Below, one piece after another: positions 7,728 to 17,480 of a stretch of DNA of 43,564 bases. The notes under the pieces are model-generated. The model had not been told where the DNA came from. It searched no databases and was given only the letters and a program-made list of their open reading frames with translations. Source of the DNA: an uncultured Blautia sp. (GTDB taxonomy: Bacteria > Bacillota > Clostridia > Lachnospirales > Lachnospiraceae); contig UQHF01000032.1 of assembly GCA_900540785.1 (NCBI GenBank), positions 1 through 43,564 on the forward strand, written 5' to 3'. Position 1 is the first letter of the stretch. The number at the start of each line of letters is the position of its first letter. A program made the translations under genes and the position numbers.

Positions 7728-8621
7728 ATGAAATACATTGACAGAAAAGGAAATATTACAGTAGAAGAAAACAGCCAGGACAGGCTTTTGCGTCATTTGT
7801 ATCACGACAGGGGCGGGAAGCTATGCTTAAAGCTTCTTGTTCGTCCTTTTGTGTCCAGGGCTGCGGGCGTATTTTTAAATACGCCCTTTTCCCGTTTTAT
7901 GATACCGGGTTTTGTAAAAAGAAACAGGATTGATCTAAGGGATTATACGAAACAGAATTTTCATTCCTACAATGAATTTTTTACAAGAAAGATAAAAAAA
8001 GGTCTCCGTCCCATTGCAGACGGGGAGAATCTTCTTGTAAGCCCCTGCGACGCAAAAGCGACTGTGTGCAGGATTGGAAAAGGAGAACGGTTTTATATTA
8101 AAGATACAGAATATACAGTGGAACAGCTTTTAAAAAGCAAAAAGCTTGGAGAGCGGTATCTGGGGGGATATGCGGTGATCCTGCGTCTTACGGTGGACGA
8201 TTATCACCATTACTGCTATCCGGCAGGAGGAATGCAGTCTCCTGTCAGACGGATCTCCGGTGTGTTTCACACAGTCAATCCAACTGCCAACGATGCCTGC
8301 CCTATTTACCGGGAAAATGCAAGAGAGTATGTTCTTTTAAAGACAGAAAAATTCGGGACAGTTCTCATGATGGAAGTAGGCGCTATGATGGTAGGGAAGA
8401 TCACAAACCTTCATACAGGAGAAACGTATGTAAAAAAAGGGCAGGAGAAGGGATATTTTGAATTTGGCGGTTCTACTGTCATTCTTCTTCTGCAGCATGG
8501 AAAGGTCCGGATAGACAGCGATCTTCTGGAAAATTCAGAAGAGGGATATGAAACAATTTTAAGGATGGGAGAACGGATTGGTGAATGTAAATTATCAAAA
8601 AGAACTGGAAAAATTAATTGA
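7728..8621 (+). CDS. psd: Phosphatidylserine decarboxylase proenzyme
   Basis: The 297-residue proenzyme converts phosphatidylserine to phosphatidylethanolamine using a self-generated pyruvoyl group. The processing site is the GGST motif within YFEFGGSTVILLL (about residues 244-256), where cleavage before the serine forms the alpha chain. The conserved histidine of the family is in DDYHHYCYP. Length matches the bacterial PSD group. ATG 7728 follows GAAAGGGGAAG; longer readings into pssA lack a ribosome site. It is 19 bases after pssA and overlaps queH. Confidence 0.9.
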   Translation: MKYIDRKGNITVEENSQDRLLRHLYHDRGGKLCLKLLVRPFVSRAAGVFLNTPFSRFMIPGFVKRNRIDLRDYTKQNFHSYNEFFTRKIKKGLRPIADGENLLVSPCDAKATVCRIGKGERFYIKDTEYTVEQLLKSKKLGERYLGGYAVILRLTVDDYHHYCYPAGGMQSPVRRISGVFHTVNPTANDACPIYRENAREYVLLKTEKFGTVLMMEVGAMMVGKITNLHTGETYVKKGQEKGYFEFGGSTVILLLQHGKVRIDSDLLENSEEGYETILRMGERIGECKLSKRTGKIN

Positions 8622-9186
8622 GAAGGAGCAGAAAGAAGGGCGCATACCACGGTTGTTTCTTCACAGTTGCTGTGCGCCGTGCAGCAGTTATGTGATGGAA
8701 TATCTTTCCCGATACTTTTCTATTACGGTTTTTTATTATAATCCGAATATTTCTCCGAAGGAGGAATATGAAAAAAGAGTGGAGGAAATCCGCCGTCTGA
8801 TCGGAGAAATGGAATTTGTACATCCTGTAACTTTTGTGGAAGGAAGGTATGAGCCGGAGCGGTTTTATGAGATGGCAAAGGGTCTGGAAAAGGAACCGGA
8901 AGGCGGAGAGAGATGTTTTGGCTGTTACCGTCTTCGTATGGAAGAGGCTGCCCGTCTTGCTTCTGAGGGAGGGTACGACTATTTTACGACTACTCTTTCC
9001 ATAAGCCCCTTAAAAAACGCAGGGAAAATCAATGAAATCGGAGAGGAACTTGCCGGTATTTATAAAGTGGAGCATCTTCCTTCTGATTTTAAGAAGAAAA
9101 ACGGATATAAGCGTTCCATAGAGCTTTCCGGAGAACATAACCTGTACAGACAGAATTACTGCGGCTGTGTATTTTCCAGACCATAA
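8581..9186 (+). CDS. queH: Epoxyqueuosine reductase QueH
   Basis: The protein of about 201 residues has the QueH (formerly DUF208) cysteine signature. LHSCCAPCSSY lies near the N-terminus, CFGCYRLRMEEAA in the middle and NYCGCVFS at the end. QueH reduces epoxyqueuosine to queuosine in tRNA, the last step of Q synthesis, and replaces the cobalamin-dependent QueG. A GTG at 8581 with GGGAGA 8 bases upstream is the likely start; a TTG at 8578 is adjacent. The gene overlaps psd by about 40 bases, an unexpected pairing of tRNA modification with lipid genes. Confidence 0.88.
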   Translation: MNVNYQKELEKLIEKEQKEGRIPRLFLHSCCAPCSSYVMEYLSRYFSITVFYYNPNISPKEEYEKRVEEIRRLIGEMEFVHPVTFVEGRYEPERFYEMAKGLEKEPEGGERCFGCYRLRMEEAARLASEGGYDYFTTTLSISPLKNAGKINEIGEELAGIYKVEHLPSDFKKKNGYKRSIELSGEHNLYRQNYCGCVFSRP

Positions 9187-9202
9187 CTTTTGATTTTATA
9201 CT

Positions 9203-9230
9203 TTGCATTTTGATAAAAATGTGATACACT
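9203..9230 (+). promoter_or_regulatory. Probable argH promoter
   Basis: TTGCAT (9203-9208) and TACACT (9225-9230) are 16 bases apart in the 89-base gap before argH. The leader would be about 38 bases. No T-box or arginine operator was recognised. Confidence 0.5.
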
Positions 9231-9275
9231 AACACATGAAATTGTTAAAAGAATAAGAATCAGAAGGAGGCAGTT

Positions 9276-10655
9276 ATGGCACAGTTATGGGGAGGACGTT
9301 TCACAAAGGAAACGGATAAACTGGTATACAATTTTAATGCGTCCATCTCTTTTGACCAGAAGTTTTACAGACAGGATATTCGCGGCAGCAAGGCGCATGT
9401 GCAGATGCTGGCAAAACAGGGAATTCTGACGGAGGAAGAGAGAGATTCCATTATAGAAGGACTTGACGGGATTTTAAAAGATGTGGAAGAAGGAAAGCTT
9501 CTTATTACATCAGAATATGAAGATATTCACAGCTTCGTAGAAGCAAACCTGATTGAGCGGATCGGAGATGCAGGAAAGAAACTCCATACAGGAAGAAGCC
9601 GCAACGACCAGGTTGCTCTTGATATGAAGCTGTATGTAAGAGATGAGATTGACGAGCTGGACAAAGAGGTAAAGAAGCTTTTAGAGGCTCTTTTACGTAT
9701 CATGGAAGAAAATGTACATACTTATATGCCGGGCTTTACCCACCTTCAGAAGGCGCAGCCGGTAACGCTTGCCCATCATGTGGGAGCATATTTTGAGATG
9801 TTTAAAAGGGATCGGGGAAGGCTTTTTGATATTCGAAAAAGAATGAATACCTGTCCGCTTGGAGCAGGAGCTCTGGCAGGAACCACCTATCCCCTTGACA
9901 GGGAGTATACAGCAGAGCTTTTAGGTTTTGACGGACCTACAAAAAACAGTATGGATTCCGTATCTGACAGAGATTATGTGATTGAGCTTTTGAGTGCTCT
10001 TTCTACAATTATGATGCACTTAAGCCGTTTTTCAGAGGAGATCATTCTCTGGAATTCCAACGAGTACCGTTTTGTGGAAATTGACGATGCGTACAGCACA
10101 GGAAGCAGCATTATGCCCCAGAAGAAAAATCCGGATATTGCAGAGCTTGTAAGAGGAAAAACAGGCCGTGTTTACGGAGCGCTTATGTCCATTCTCACTA
10201 CAATGAAAGGCATTCCTCTCGCATATAATAAAGATATGCAGGAGGATAAAGAGCTGACCTTTGATGCCATTGACACGGCAAAAGGGTGTATTGCTCTGTT
10301 TACAGGCATGATTTCCACAATGGAATTTTGTAAGGATAATATGGAAGCAAGTGCCAAAAACGGCTTTACAAATGCGACAGACGCAGCAGATTATCTTGTA
10401 AATCACGGAGTTCCTTTCCGGGACGCACACGGTATTGTAGGACAGCTCGTGCTTGCCTGCATCGAAAAAGGAATTTCTCTTGATGAGCTTCCTCTTTCGG
10501 AATACCAGGCAGTAAGCCCTGTGTTTGGGGAAGATATTTACGATGCCATCAGTATGCGTACCTGTGTGGAAAAAAGAATGACTCTTGGCGCACCGGGACC
10601 GGATGTGATGGAAATCGTGATTCAGGAACATAAAACATATTTAGAGGAAGAATAA
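9276..10655 (+). CDS. argH: Argininosuccinate lyase
   Basis: The 459-residue protein splits argininosuccinate into arginine and fumarate, the last step of arginine synthesis. The fumarase/aspartase signature GSSIMPQKKNPD is present near residue 277, with the family N-terminus LWGGRFTKETD and the THLQKAQPVTLAHH stretch holding the catalytic histidine. Length is normal. AGGAGG sits 7 bases before ATG 9276. The argG gene is not adjacent. asd follows 20 bases later with its own ribosome site, so the two may share a transcript. Confidence 0.96.
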   Translation: MAQLWGGRFTKETDKLVYNFNASISFDQKFYRQDIRGSKAHVQMLAKQGILTEEERDSIIEGLDGILKDVEEGKLLITSEYEDIHSFVEANLIERIGDAGKKLHTGRSRNDQVALDMKLYVRDEIDELDKEVKKLLEALLRIMEENVHTYMPGFTHLQKAQPVTLAHHVGAYFEMFKRDRGRLFDIRKRMNTCPLGAGALAGTTYPLDREYTAELLGFDGPTKNSMDSVSDRDYVIELLSALSTIMMHLSRFSEEIILWNSNEYRFVEIDDAYSTGSSIMPQKKNPDIAELVRGKTGRVYGALMSILTTMKGIPLAYNKDMQEDKELTFDAIDTAKGCIALFTGMISTMEFCKDNMEASAKNGFTNATDAADYLVNHGVPFRDAHGIVGQLVLACIEKGISLDELPLSEYQAVSPVFGEDIYDAISMRTCVEKRMTLGAPGPDVMEIVIQEHKTYLEEE

Positions 10656-10675
10656 AAGGAAAAGGAGACAGTACA

Positions 10676-11761
10676 ATGAGCGAAAAACTGAGAGTTGGTA
10701 TTTTAGGAGCAACAGGAATGGTAGGACAGAGATTTATTTCTCTTCTGGAAAATCACCCGTGGTTTGAGGTTGTGACAGTTGCCGCAAGTGCGAGAAGCGC
10801 AGGAAAGACATATGAGGAGGCAGTGGGAGCAAGATGGAAAATGGATACCCCAATGCCTGAGGGAGTAAAAAATCTCATTGTCATGAACGTAAGTGAAGTG
10901 GAAAAGGTAGCTGCTACGGTTGATTTTGTATTTTCCGCAGTAGATATGACAAAAGAGGAAATTCAGGCGATCGAGGAAGAATACGCAAAGACAGAGACTC
11001 CTGTTGTATCCAATAACAGCGCACACCGCTGGACACCGGACGTTCCGATGGTAGTGCCGGAAATCAATCCGGAGCATTTCGATGTGATTGAATTTCAGAA
11101 AAAACGTCTCGGAACAACAAGAGGCTTTATTGCAGTAAAACCAAACTGTTCCATTCAGAGTTATGCGCCTGTTCTTACTGCATGGAAGGAATTTGAGCCA
11201 TATGAAGTAGTTGCCACTACATACCAGGCAATTTCCGGAGCAGGAAAAACATTTAAAGACTGGCCGGAAATGGAAGGAAACATCATTCCTTACATTGGCG
11301 GTGAAGAGGAGAAGAGTGAGAAAGAGCCGTTAAGAATCTGGGGAAAAATCGAGGACGGCGTGATCGTTCCGGCAGAATGCCCGGTAATCACCTGTCAGTG
11401 TATCCGTGTGCCGGTTCTCAATGGCCACACGGCTGCTGTATTTGTAAAATTCCGCAAAAAACCAACAAAAGAACAGCTGATCCAGGCATTAAAAGATTTC
11501 CGCGGTCTGCCTCAGGAGCTTTCTCTTCCAAGTGCTCCGAAGCAGTTTATCCAGTATCTTGAGGAGGACAACCGTCCGCAGGTAACAATGGACGTGGACT
11601 ATGAAAACGGAATGGGTGTTTCTGTGGGAAGAATCCGTGAGGACAGCGTTTACGACTATAAATTTGTGGGTCTTTCCCATAATACAGTAAGAGGAGCTGC
11701 AGGTGGTGCGATTCTCTGTGCAGAAACATTAAAGGCAAAAGGATTGATTCAGGCAAAATAA
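10676..11761 (+). CDS. asd: Aspartate-semialdehyde dehydrogenase
   Basis: The 361-residue NADP-dependent enzyme reduces aspartyl phosphate to aspartate semialdehyde for lysine, threonine and methionine synthesis. The N-terminal Rossmann motif GILGATGMVGQRF and the active-site cysteine in KPNCSIQ are clear. The length and the SNNSAHRW and VPEINPEHF segments place it in the archaeal/fungal-type Asd branch rather than the E. coli type. AAAAGGAG precedes ATG 10676. mobA begins 4 bases after the stop, so transcription may continue into the molybdenum/selenium cluster. Confidence 0.95.
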   Translation: MSEKLRVGILGATGMVGQRFISLLENHPWFEVVTVAASARSAGKTYEEAVGARWKMDTPMPEGVKNLIVMNVSEVEKVAATVDFVFSAVDMTKEEIQAIEEEYAKTETPVVSNNSAHRWTPDVPMVVPEINPEHFDVIEFQKKRLGTTRGFIAVKPNCSIQSYAPVLTAWKEFEPYEVVATTYQAISGAGKTFKDWPEMEGNIIPYIGGEEEKSEKEPLRIWGKIEDGVIVPAECPVITCQCIRVPVLNGHTAAVFVKFRKKPTKEQLIQALKDFRGLPQELSLPSAPKQFIQYLEEDNRPQVTMDVDYENGMGVSVGRIREDSVYDYKFVGLSHNTVRGAAGGAILCAETLKAKGLIQAK

Positions 11762-11764
11762 AAA

Positions 11765-12373
11765 ATGAATGAACATTTGAAAAAAAGGGCTTCGCTTTAT
11801 TCTTTTCTTATTCTGGCCGGCGGAAAAAGCAGGAGAATGGGAAGAGATAAAGCAGAGCTTCTGATAGACGGAAGGAGTTTTCTTTCCTGTCTTCTGGAAA
11901 AGGCGGAAAGACTGGGAATCCAGGAAAAATATATTTCCGGAGAGAGGGATTCTCAGGAGGAGATACCTGTTATTCCGGACCGTTATCGGGACAGGGGACC
12001 GCTTGGAGGAATAGAGGCATGTATGCGTGTGATAAAAACACCCTACTGCCTGGTTCTGCCTGTAGACGTTCCGAATATACCGGAGGAGGTTCTGGAGAGC
12101 CTCCTTCTTTTCCATGAAAAAGAGGGAGGAGAAAAACCTCTTCTTCTTTCTCATGGGGAACGGATTGAGCCGCTTATCGGAATTTATCCGGTAAAGATGG
12201 CAGATGTGATAGAAGAGGTCATAAAAGAAAAAGCAGTGCCTGTATTCCGGGCTCTGGATAAATGGGGGTATGAAATATTCCCGGTTATTCTTAAGGAAGA
12301 GCAGGCATACAATATCAATACTCCACAGGAGTATCAACAGCTCCTTGCGTGCAGAGAAAAGAGGAATCAATAA
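11765..12373 (+). CDS. mobA: Molybdenum cofactor guanylyltransferase MobA
   Basis: The 202-residue nucleotidyltransferase attaches GMP to molybdopterin to give the guanine dinucleotide form used by formate dehydrogenases. The GTP-binding loop FLILAGGKSRRMGRDKAEL and the later VLPVDVPN with its metal-binding aspartate are seen. No good ribosome site precedes ATG 11765, which lies 4 bases after asd, so translation may depend on coupling. moeA starts directly after its stop. It opens the formate dehydrogenase cluster. Confidence 0.88.
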   Translation: MNEHLKKRASLYSFLILAGGKSRRMGRDKAELLIDGRSFLSCLLEKAERLGIQEKYISGERDSQEEIPVIPDRYRDRGPLGGIEACMRVIKTPYCLVLPVDVPNIPEEVLESLLLFHEKEGGEKPLLLSHGERIEPLIGIYPVKMADVIEEVIKEKAVPVFRALDKWGYEIFPVILKEEQAYNINTPQEYQQLLACREKRNQ

Positions 12374-13585
12374 ATGAAGACACAAATTCTACTTGATGAT
12401 GCTTTGGAGGAAATTATAAAAAGGGCGGAGAAAATCACAGATACCCGGTTCATAGATATTCAGGACGCAGGCGGATGCTGCCTTGCAGAGGATATTTATG
12501 CAGGTCTGGATAATCCGCCCTTTTCTCGTTCTCCGGTAGACGGTTATGCTGTGCGGGCGGAGGATATACAAGATGCATCGGCAGAAAATCCTGTCTCCTT
12601 AAAAGTCACAGCTTGTATTTACGCAGGGGAAAACGGAAAAGAAGTTTCTCTTAAGCCGGGGGAGGCATGCCGTATTATGACAGGAGCCCCTTTTCCGGAG
12701 GGAGCAGATACTGCAGTAAAGCAGGAGGATACGGATTACGGAGAAAAGCAGGTAAAAATATATAAAAGCCAGGATTCCTGGGACAATTACTGTTTTCAGG
12801 GAGAAGATTATAAAAAAGGAACTCTCCTTCTGAAAAAAGATACCCGCATTTCTTTTGCAGAGCAGGGGATTTTAGCGGGACTTGGAAGAGAGAAGGTACT
12901 GGTATACAGACGTCCTGTTATCCGGGTAATTGTGACGGGAGATGAACTGATTCAGCCGGGCAATTCTTTGAGACCGGGAAAAATATACGATTCAAATGGA
13001 ATCATGGTGCAGGCGCGGTTGAAGGAGCTGGGATTTCCGGCGGCGTCTCTGGAGCATTGCGGGGACAGCGAAAAAGAGGTTGCCGGGCTTTTGAAAAAAG
13101 CGGCGGAAGATGCAGATGTAATTCTTACAACAGGAGGCGTATCTGTGGGGAAAAAAGATATACTTCACGGCGCTTTAGATCTTCTTGGAGCAGAAAAAAT
13201 TTTCTGGCGCGTCCGTCTCCAGCCGGGAATGCCTACGATTTTTTCCGTATATAAAAATACGCAGATTCTTTCTCTTTCCGGCAACCCCTTTGGCGTAATG
13301 GCGAATCTGGAATTGCTTTTAAGACCTATGCTTGCGGCCATGACAGACAATCCCTGCCTGCATATGAAAAGAATACAGGCGGTGATGGACTGTGACTTCG
13401 AAAAGAAGAGTAAAGTCCGAAGGTTTGTGCGGGCGGTATATAAGGAAGGAAAGATTTCTTTTCCGGAGGGGATTTTTTCTTCTGGTGCAATCGGCACATT
13501 GAGAGGCTGCAACTGTCTTCTTGATATACCTGCGGGAAAAAGCTGCGTTCGTAAAGGGGAAATGGTGGAAGTATGGAAGCTTTAA
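12374..13585 (+). CDS. moeA: Molybdopterin molybdenumtransferase MoeA
   Basis: The 403-residue protein inserts molybdate (or tungstate) into adenylylated molybdopterin. The N-terminal MoeA signature PPFSRSPVDGYAVRAEDI, the molybdopterin-binding domain TTGGVSVGKKD and the C-terminal beta-barrel domain IV are in the usual order. ATG 12374 follows the mobA stop without a gap. mobB overlaps its end by 13 bases. In this location it most likely serves the selenium-dependent formate dehydrogenase encoded 0.6 kb downstream. The early steps (moaA, moaC, moaE) are not in this window. Confidence 0.93.
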   Translation: MKTQILLDDALEEIIKRAEKITDTRFIDIQDAGGCCLAEDIYAGLDNPPFSRSPVDGYAVRAEDIQDASAENPVSLKVTACIYAGENGKEVSLKPGEACRIMTGAPFPEGADTAVKQEDTDYGEKQVKIYKSQDSWDNYCFQGEDYKKGTLLLKKDTRISFAEQGILAGLGREKVLVYRRPVIRVIVTGDELIQPGNSLRPGKIYDSNGIMVQARLKELGFPAASLEHCGDSEKEVAGLLKKAAEDADVILTTGGVSVGKKDILHGALDLLGAEKIFWRVRLQPGMPTIFSVYKNTQILSLSGNPFGVMANLELLLRPMLAAMTDNPCLHMKRIQAVMDCDFEKKSKVRRFVRAVYKEGKISFPEGIFSSGAIGTLRGCNCLLDIPAGKSCVRKGEMVEVWKL

Positions 13586-14094
13586 AAAAACCGTATATAG
13601 CAGCTGTGAGCGGTGTGAAAAATTCAGGGAAGACTACATTTCTGGAAAAGCTGATTCCGGAACTTACAAAGAGAGGGTGTAAGGTCGCAGTCATCAAACA
13701 TGACGGACATACGTTTCAGGGGGATACAAAAGGAACCGACACATTCCGTCTTTCAGAAGCAGGCGCTTATGGAACGTGCATTTTTTCCGGAGAAAAATGG
13801 CAGGTGGTAAAAAAACAGACGGAAATGAATGAGGAAATCCTTGCACAGCTTTTTCCGGAAGCAGATATGATTCTTCTGGAGGGATTTAAACAGTCTTCTT
13901 ATCCGAAATTTGAAACGATAAGAAAAGAGATATTTCCGGAAAGCGTATGCAGAAAGGAGACGCTTCTTGGTATTGTTACAGACGGAGAATATTCTGTAAA
14001 AGGGGTTCCGGTCCTGACTTTTGATGACATAGAAAAATGCGCGGATATTCTTCTTGAGGAAGTAAAAAAAGAAAAATTTATTCTTGATGTATAA
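13573..14094 (+). CDS. mobB: Molybdopterin-guanine dinucleotide biosynthesis protein MobB
   Basis: The 173-residue P-loop protein has Walker A SGVKNSGKTTFLEKL and the family stretch VAVIKHDGHTF, followed by LLEGFKQS. MobB binds GTP and assists MobA; the family is accessory rather than essential. It overlaps moeA by 13 bases. A 67-base gap separates it from fdhF, and that gap holds only an AAGGAGGGA ribosome site with no evident terminator. mobA, moeA and mobB together indicate that the enzyme downstream uses a bis-MGD type cofactor. Confidence 0.9.
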   Translation: MEALKKPYIAAVSGVKNSGKTTFLEKLIPELTKRGCKVAVIKHDGHTFQGDTKGTDTFRLSEAGAYGTCIFSGEKWQVVKKQTEMNEEILAQLFPEADMILLEGFKQSSYPKFETIRKEIFPESVCRKETLLGIVTDGEYSVKGVPVLTFDDIEKCADILLEEVKKEKFILDV

Positions 14095-14161
14095 AAAAAG
14101 CAGTGATAAAATAAAAAAAGAATGGAAATATTCTTACAAATCAGCGAAGGAGGGACGTTGT

Positions 14162-16351
14162 ATGGCTTTAAAACAGGTTCAGACAACCTGCGCGTATTGC
14201 GGAGCAGGCTGCCAGATTATGTTTACTGTTGATACAGACGCCAATAAAATTGTAGAGGCAGTTCCTGCAAATGGCAGAACAAATGAAGGGACACTTTGTC
14301 TGAAAGGACATTATGGCTGGGATTACCTGAACGACCCACAGATCCTTACGAAACGTCTTCGTAAACCTATGATCCGAAAAGGAGGAAAGAAATCGCCTCT
14401 TGAAGAAGTTTCATGGGCTGAGGCAATCGATTATGTGGCAAAACGACTGGGAGAGATCAAGGAGAAATTTGGTCCGGATTCTATTATGGGAACCGGCTCT
14501 GCCAGAGGTGCAGGCAATGAGGCAAATTATCTGATGCAGAAATTTATGCGCGCATGTATCGGTACCAATAATATCGATCACTGCGCCCGAATATGACATG
14601 CGCCTTCGGTAGCGGGTCTACTGTATTCTTTAGGTTCAGGCGCCATGTCAATGGGTATCCCGGAAATAGAGGATGCCGGCTGTCTGCTTTGTTTTGGATA
14701 TAACGGAGCAGATTCACACCCGATTGTTGCCAGACGGATTGTCCGCGGCAGACAGAAGGGAATGAAAATTATCTGTGCAGATCCCCGTGTGACGGAAACT
14801 GCCCGCATTTCAGATATTCATCTGCAGTTAAAAGGCGGTTCCAACCTTGCACTTGTAAATGCAATGGCGAATGTCATATGGAAGGAAGGGCTGGCAGATA
14901 AGGACTTCATTGAGAAACATACAAAAGGATTTGACGAATTTTTAAAAGTCATCGAGAAATATACTCCGGAATATGCAGAACCGATCACACATATCCCGGC
15001 GGAGGAAATCCGAAGAGCAGCAAGAATGTATGCCACAACAAAACCGGCTATGATTCTTTACGGTATGGGCGTATGCCAGTTTACACAGGCTGTTGATGTG
15101 GTAAAGGGACTGGCTAACCTGGCGTTGATGACAGGAAACTTCGGAGGACCGTCTATGGGAATCGGTCCTGTCCGCGGGCAGAATAATGTTCAGGGCGCCT
15201 GTGATATGGGTGCGCTGCCAAATTCTTATCCGGGGTATCAGAACGTAACTGTTCCGGAGATCCGGGAAAAATTTGAAAAAGCCTGGGGCGTGCCGCTTTC
15301 TGATAAAATTGGCTGCCCGATCACCCATGTGCCTCAGAGGATTCTCCACGAAAAAGATGAGAAAAAGAAAATTCATGCATACTACATATTCGGGGAAGAC
15401 CCGGCACAGTCAGACCCGGATCTGGCGGAAGTGCGAGAAGCGCTCGATAAATGTGATTTTGTAGTCATGCAGGATATTTATATGAACAAAACCGGTCTTT
15501 ATGCAGATGTGATACTTCCGGCTTCCGCCTGGGGAGAAAATGAAGGAATCTATACCTGTGCAGACCGCGGTTTCCAGAGAGTTCGAAAATTGCTCGAACC
15601 GGAGGGAGACGTGCGTCCGGACTGGCAGATCATCGCAGATATTTCTACGGCGATGGGCTATCCTATGAATTATAAAAATACAGAGGAAATCTGGAATGAA
15701 ATGATAGACCTCTGTCCGAGCTTTAAGGGAGCGACTTACGAAAAAATTGAGAAATACGGCGGTGTACAGTGGCCCTGCCGTGATAAATCAATGGAGGATA
15801 AGGGAACCCCGTATCTTCATAAAGACGGAATTTTTGCGACTTCAGACCACAGGGCGCTGTTTTATGGCACAGACTGGCATCCGCCTGTGGAACTGGAAAA
15901 TGACCAGTATCCCATGACGCTTTCCACAGTTCGTGAGGTAGGTCATTATTCTGTAAGAACAATGACCGGAAACTGCCGTACGCTTCGAAATCTTGAGGAC
16001 GAGCCGGGCTGGGTACAGATGAATACAGAGGATTGCCGCAAAATGGGCCTGGAAAAAGGTGAGCTTGTAAAAATTCTTTCAAAGAGAGGATACTGTATTA
16101 CAAGATGTCTGCCTACAGACCGCGTAAAATCCGGAGCTACGTATATGACATATCAGTGGTGGGTAGGAGCCTGCAATGAGCTGACAACAGCGAAGCTGGA
16201 CCCTGTCAGCAATACTCCGGAATATAAATACTGTGCCTGCCGTGTGGAAAAGATTCAGGATCAGGAGTGGGCAGAACGCCATGTACAGGAATTATACGAA
16301 GAGATCCGTGCACAGATGGGAATAGAGACAAGGAAGGGGGAACCATCATGA
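14162..16351 (+). CDS. fdhF: Selenocysteine formate dehydrogenase catalytic subunit (FdhF type), UGA read through
   Basis: The 729-residue molybdopterin enzyme interconverts CO2 and formate. The N-terminal [4Fe-4S] motif CAYCGAGCQ with a distal cysteine in GTLCLKGH comes first, followed by molybdopterin oxidoreductase and dinucleotide-binding domains. At codon 145 (14594-14596) the frame has TGA in the context DHCARI-U-HAPSVAGL. This matches the selenocysteine site of E. coli FdhF (Sec140, context CCARV-U-HGPSVAGL). The frame then runs open to 16351, so this is one gene, not a pseudogene. A SECIS-like hairpin follows the UGA. ATG 14162 has GGAGGG 7-12 bases upstream. The stop overlaps the next start as ATGA. 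The neighbours make it the likely CO2-reducing subunit of an HDCR-like complex. Confidence 0.95.
14607..14623 (+). promoter_or_regulatory. Bacterial SECIS-like hairpin in fdhF
   Basis: CGGTAG (14607-14612) pairs with CTACTG (14618-14623, one G-U) around a CGGGT loop, 10 bases after the UGA. It aligns with the E. coli fdhF SECIS, including the GGTC of the apical loop that SelB contacts. It lies inside the coding sequence, as in other bacteria. Confidence 0.75.
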
Positions 16352-16905
16352 ATTATTTTGTAAAAGGCAACCCTGACCTTTGCATCGGCTGCCGCACCTG
16401 TATGATCGGCTGCGTGGTAGCACACGAGGGAAAACATATTTTTGAAGTGGACTCGGATTCTTATTCTTTTAATCCCAAACTTCATGTGGTAAAAACAGCA
16501 GATTTAACAGTTCCGGTGCAGTGTAAGCACTGTGAAAATCCGGCATGTATGGCAGTCTGTCCTGCAGACGCCATTTCCCGGAAAGAGCATTGCATTGTGA
16601 TCGATGCAGAGAAGTGTATGGGCTGCAAATCCTGTATGGACGCCTGTCCGTTTGGAGCAATCAATATGACGGTTCAGATGGGACATACACAGGCAGACGG
16701 AGCAGAAAAAATGGTGGCAAATAAATGCGACCTCTGTTATGGAAACACCGCAGGTCCGGCGTGTGTACGGGTATGTCCTACAGAAGCGCTGACGCTTGTG
16801 ACGGAGACGGAGTTTGAATCGGCTATGGAGAAGAAGCGTGCGGTAGCAGCAGGAAAGGCTTATCAGGAGATCCATTCACAGGAACAGGAGGACTTGGGAA
16901 AATGA
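16348..16905 (+). CDS. Four-cluster ferredoxin subunit (HycB/HydN-like)
   Basis: The 185-residue iron-sulfur protein has four [4Fe-4S] ligand sets in order: CIGCRTCMIGC, CKHCENPACMAVC, CMGCKSCMDAC and CDLCYGNTAGPACVRVC. This is the DMSO-reductase-B/HycB architecture, which wires electrons between a molybdoenzyme and a partner. It matches the position of HycB2 in the A. woodii HDCR operon. Start and stop overlap its neighbours by 4 bases (ATGA) on both sides, which implies fixed stoichiometry. There is no signal peptide, so the complex is cytoplasmic. Confidence 0.92.
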   Translation: MNYFVKGNPDLCIGCRTCMIGCVVAHEGKHIFEVDSDSYSFNPKLHVVKTADLTVPVQCKHCENPACMAVCPADAISRKEHCIVIDAEKCMGCKSCMDACPFGAINMTVQMGHTQADGAEKMVANKCDLCYGNTAGPACVRVCPTEALTLVTETEFESAMEKKRAVAAGKAYQEIHSQEQEDLGK

Positions 16906-17465
16906 AAAAGGAAGTTGGAGCATTTGTGCTGGGAGACAGTACAAAGTGTACCGGGTGCAGAGCATGTGAAGTTGCCTGCTTTACGGTTCATAACCGGAAA
17001 AACAATCATGTAGGCAAAACAGTGGGAACCGTTTCGGTTCCTGTGACGCCAAGACTTTTTCTCACAAGATTTGAAAAAGGCTGCATTCCTGTTCAGTGCA
17101 GGCATTGTGAAGATGCCCCCTGTTTGAATGTGTGCACAAAAGGGGCGATCAGCCGTGTGGATCATCAGGTTGTGATCGACGCAGAAAAGTGTATCGGCTG
17201 TAAAGACTGTATGCAGGCATGTCCCTTTGGAGCGATTGCGCTTCTTCCCTATGCAGAAAACGGTCGGACGGTTGCCCAGGTCATGTCAGGAGAAGAACGG
17301 GTTTTTGCTTCAAAATGTGATCTCTGTACAGGAATTGAAGGGGGACCCGCGTGTGTGCAGGTCTGTCCTCATGGAGCGCTTCGTCTTGTAGATCCGGAGA
17401 GAGAGCGGGAAGAAAAAAATATCAGGGCTGCACAGGCGATGCTCCTGACTAAAAACTGGAAATAA
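16902..17465 (+). CDS. Second four-cluster ferredoxin subunit (HycB-like)
   Basis: The 187-residue protein is a diverged paralogue of the preceding subunit, with CTGCRACEVAC, CRHCEDAPCLNVC, CIGCKDCMQAC and CDLCTGIEGGPACVQVC. In the A. woodii HDCR, two such proteins (HycB2, HycB3) form the electron wire and filament core between FdhF and HydA. It overlaps the previous gene by 4 bases and is followed 15 bases later by the hydrogenase with a GGGAGGA ribosome site. It has no membrane anchor. Confidence 0.92.
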   Translation: MKKEVGAFVLGDSTKCTGCRACEVACFTVHNRKNNHVGKTVGTVSVPVTPRLFLTRFEKGCIPVQCRHCEDAPCLNVCTKGAISRVDHQVVIDAEKCIGCKDCMQACPFGAIALLPYAENGRTVAQVMSGEERVFASKCDLCTGIEGGPACVQVCPHGALRLVDPEREREEKNIRAAQAMLLTKNWK

Positions 17466-17480
17466 GGGAGGACGAAGTTC

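Noticed and set aside
11729..12385. 218-codon minus-strand frame over mobA
   Set aside because: It is a shadow of mobA, with no conserved motif.
14084..16351. fdhF as a broken pseudogene split into two frames at 14596/14645
   Set aside because: The break is one in-frame UGA in the exact Sec context of FdhF. The frame is otherwise open and all sel genes are present.
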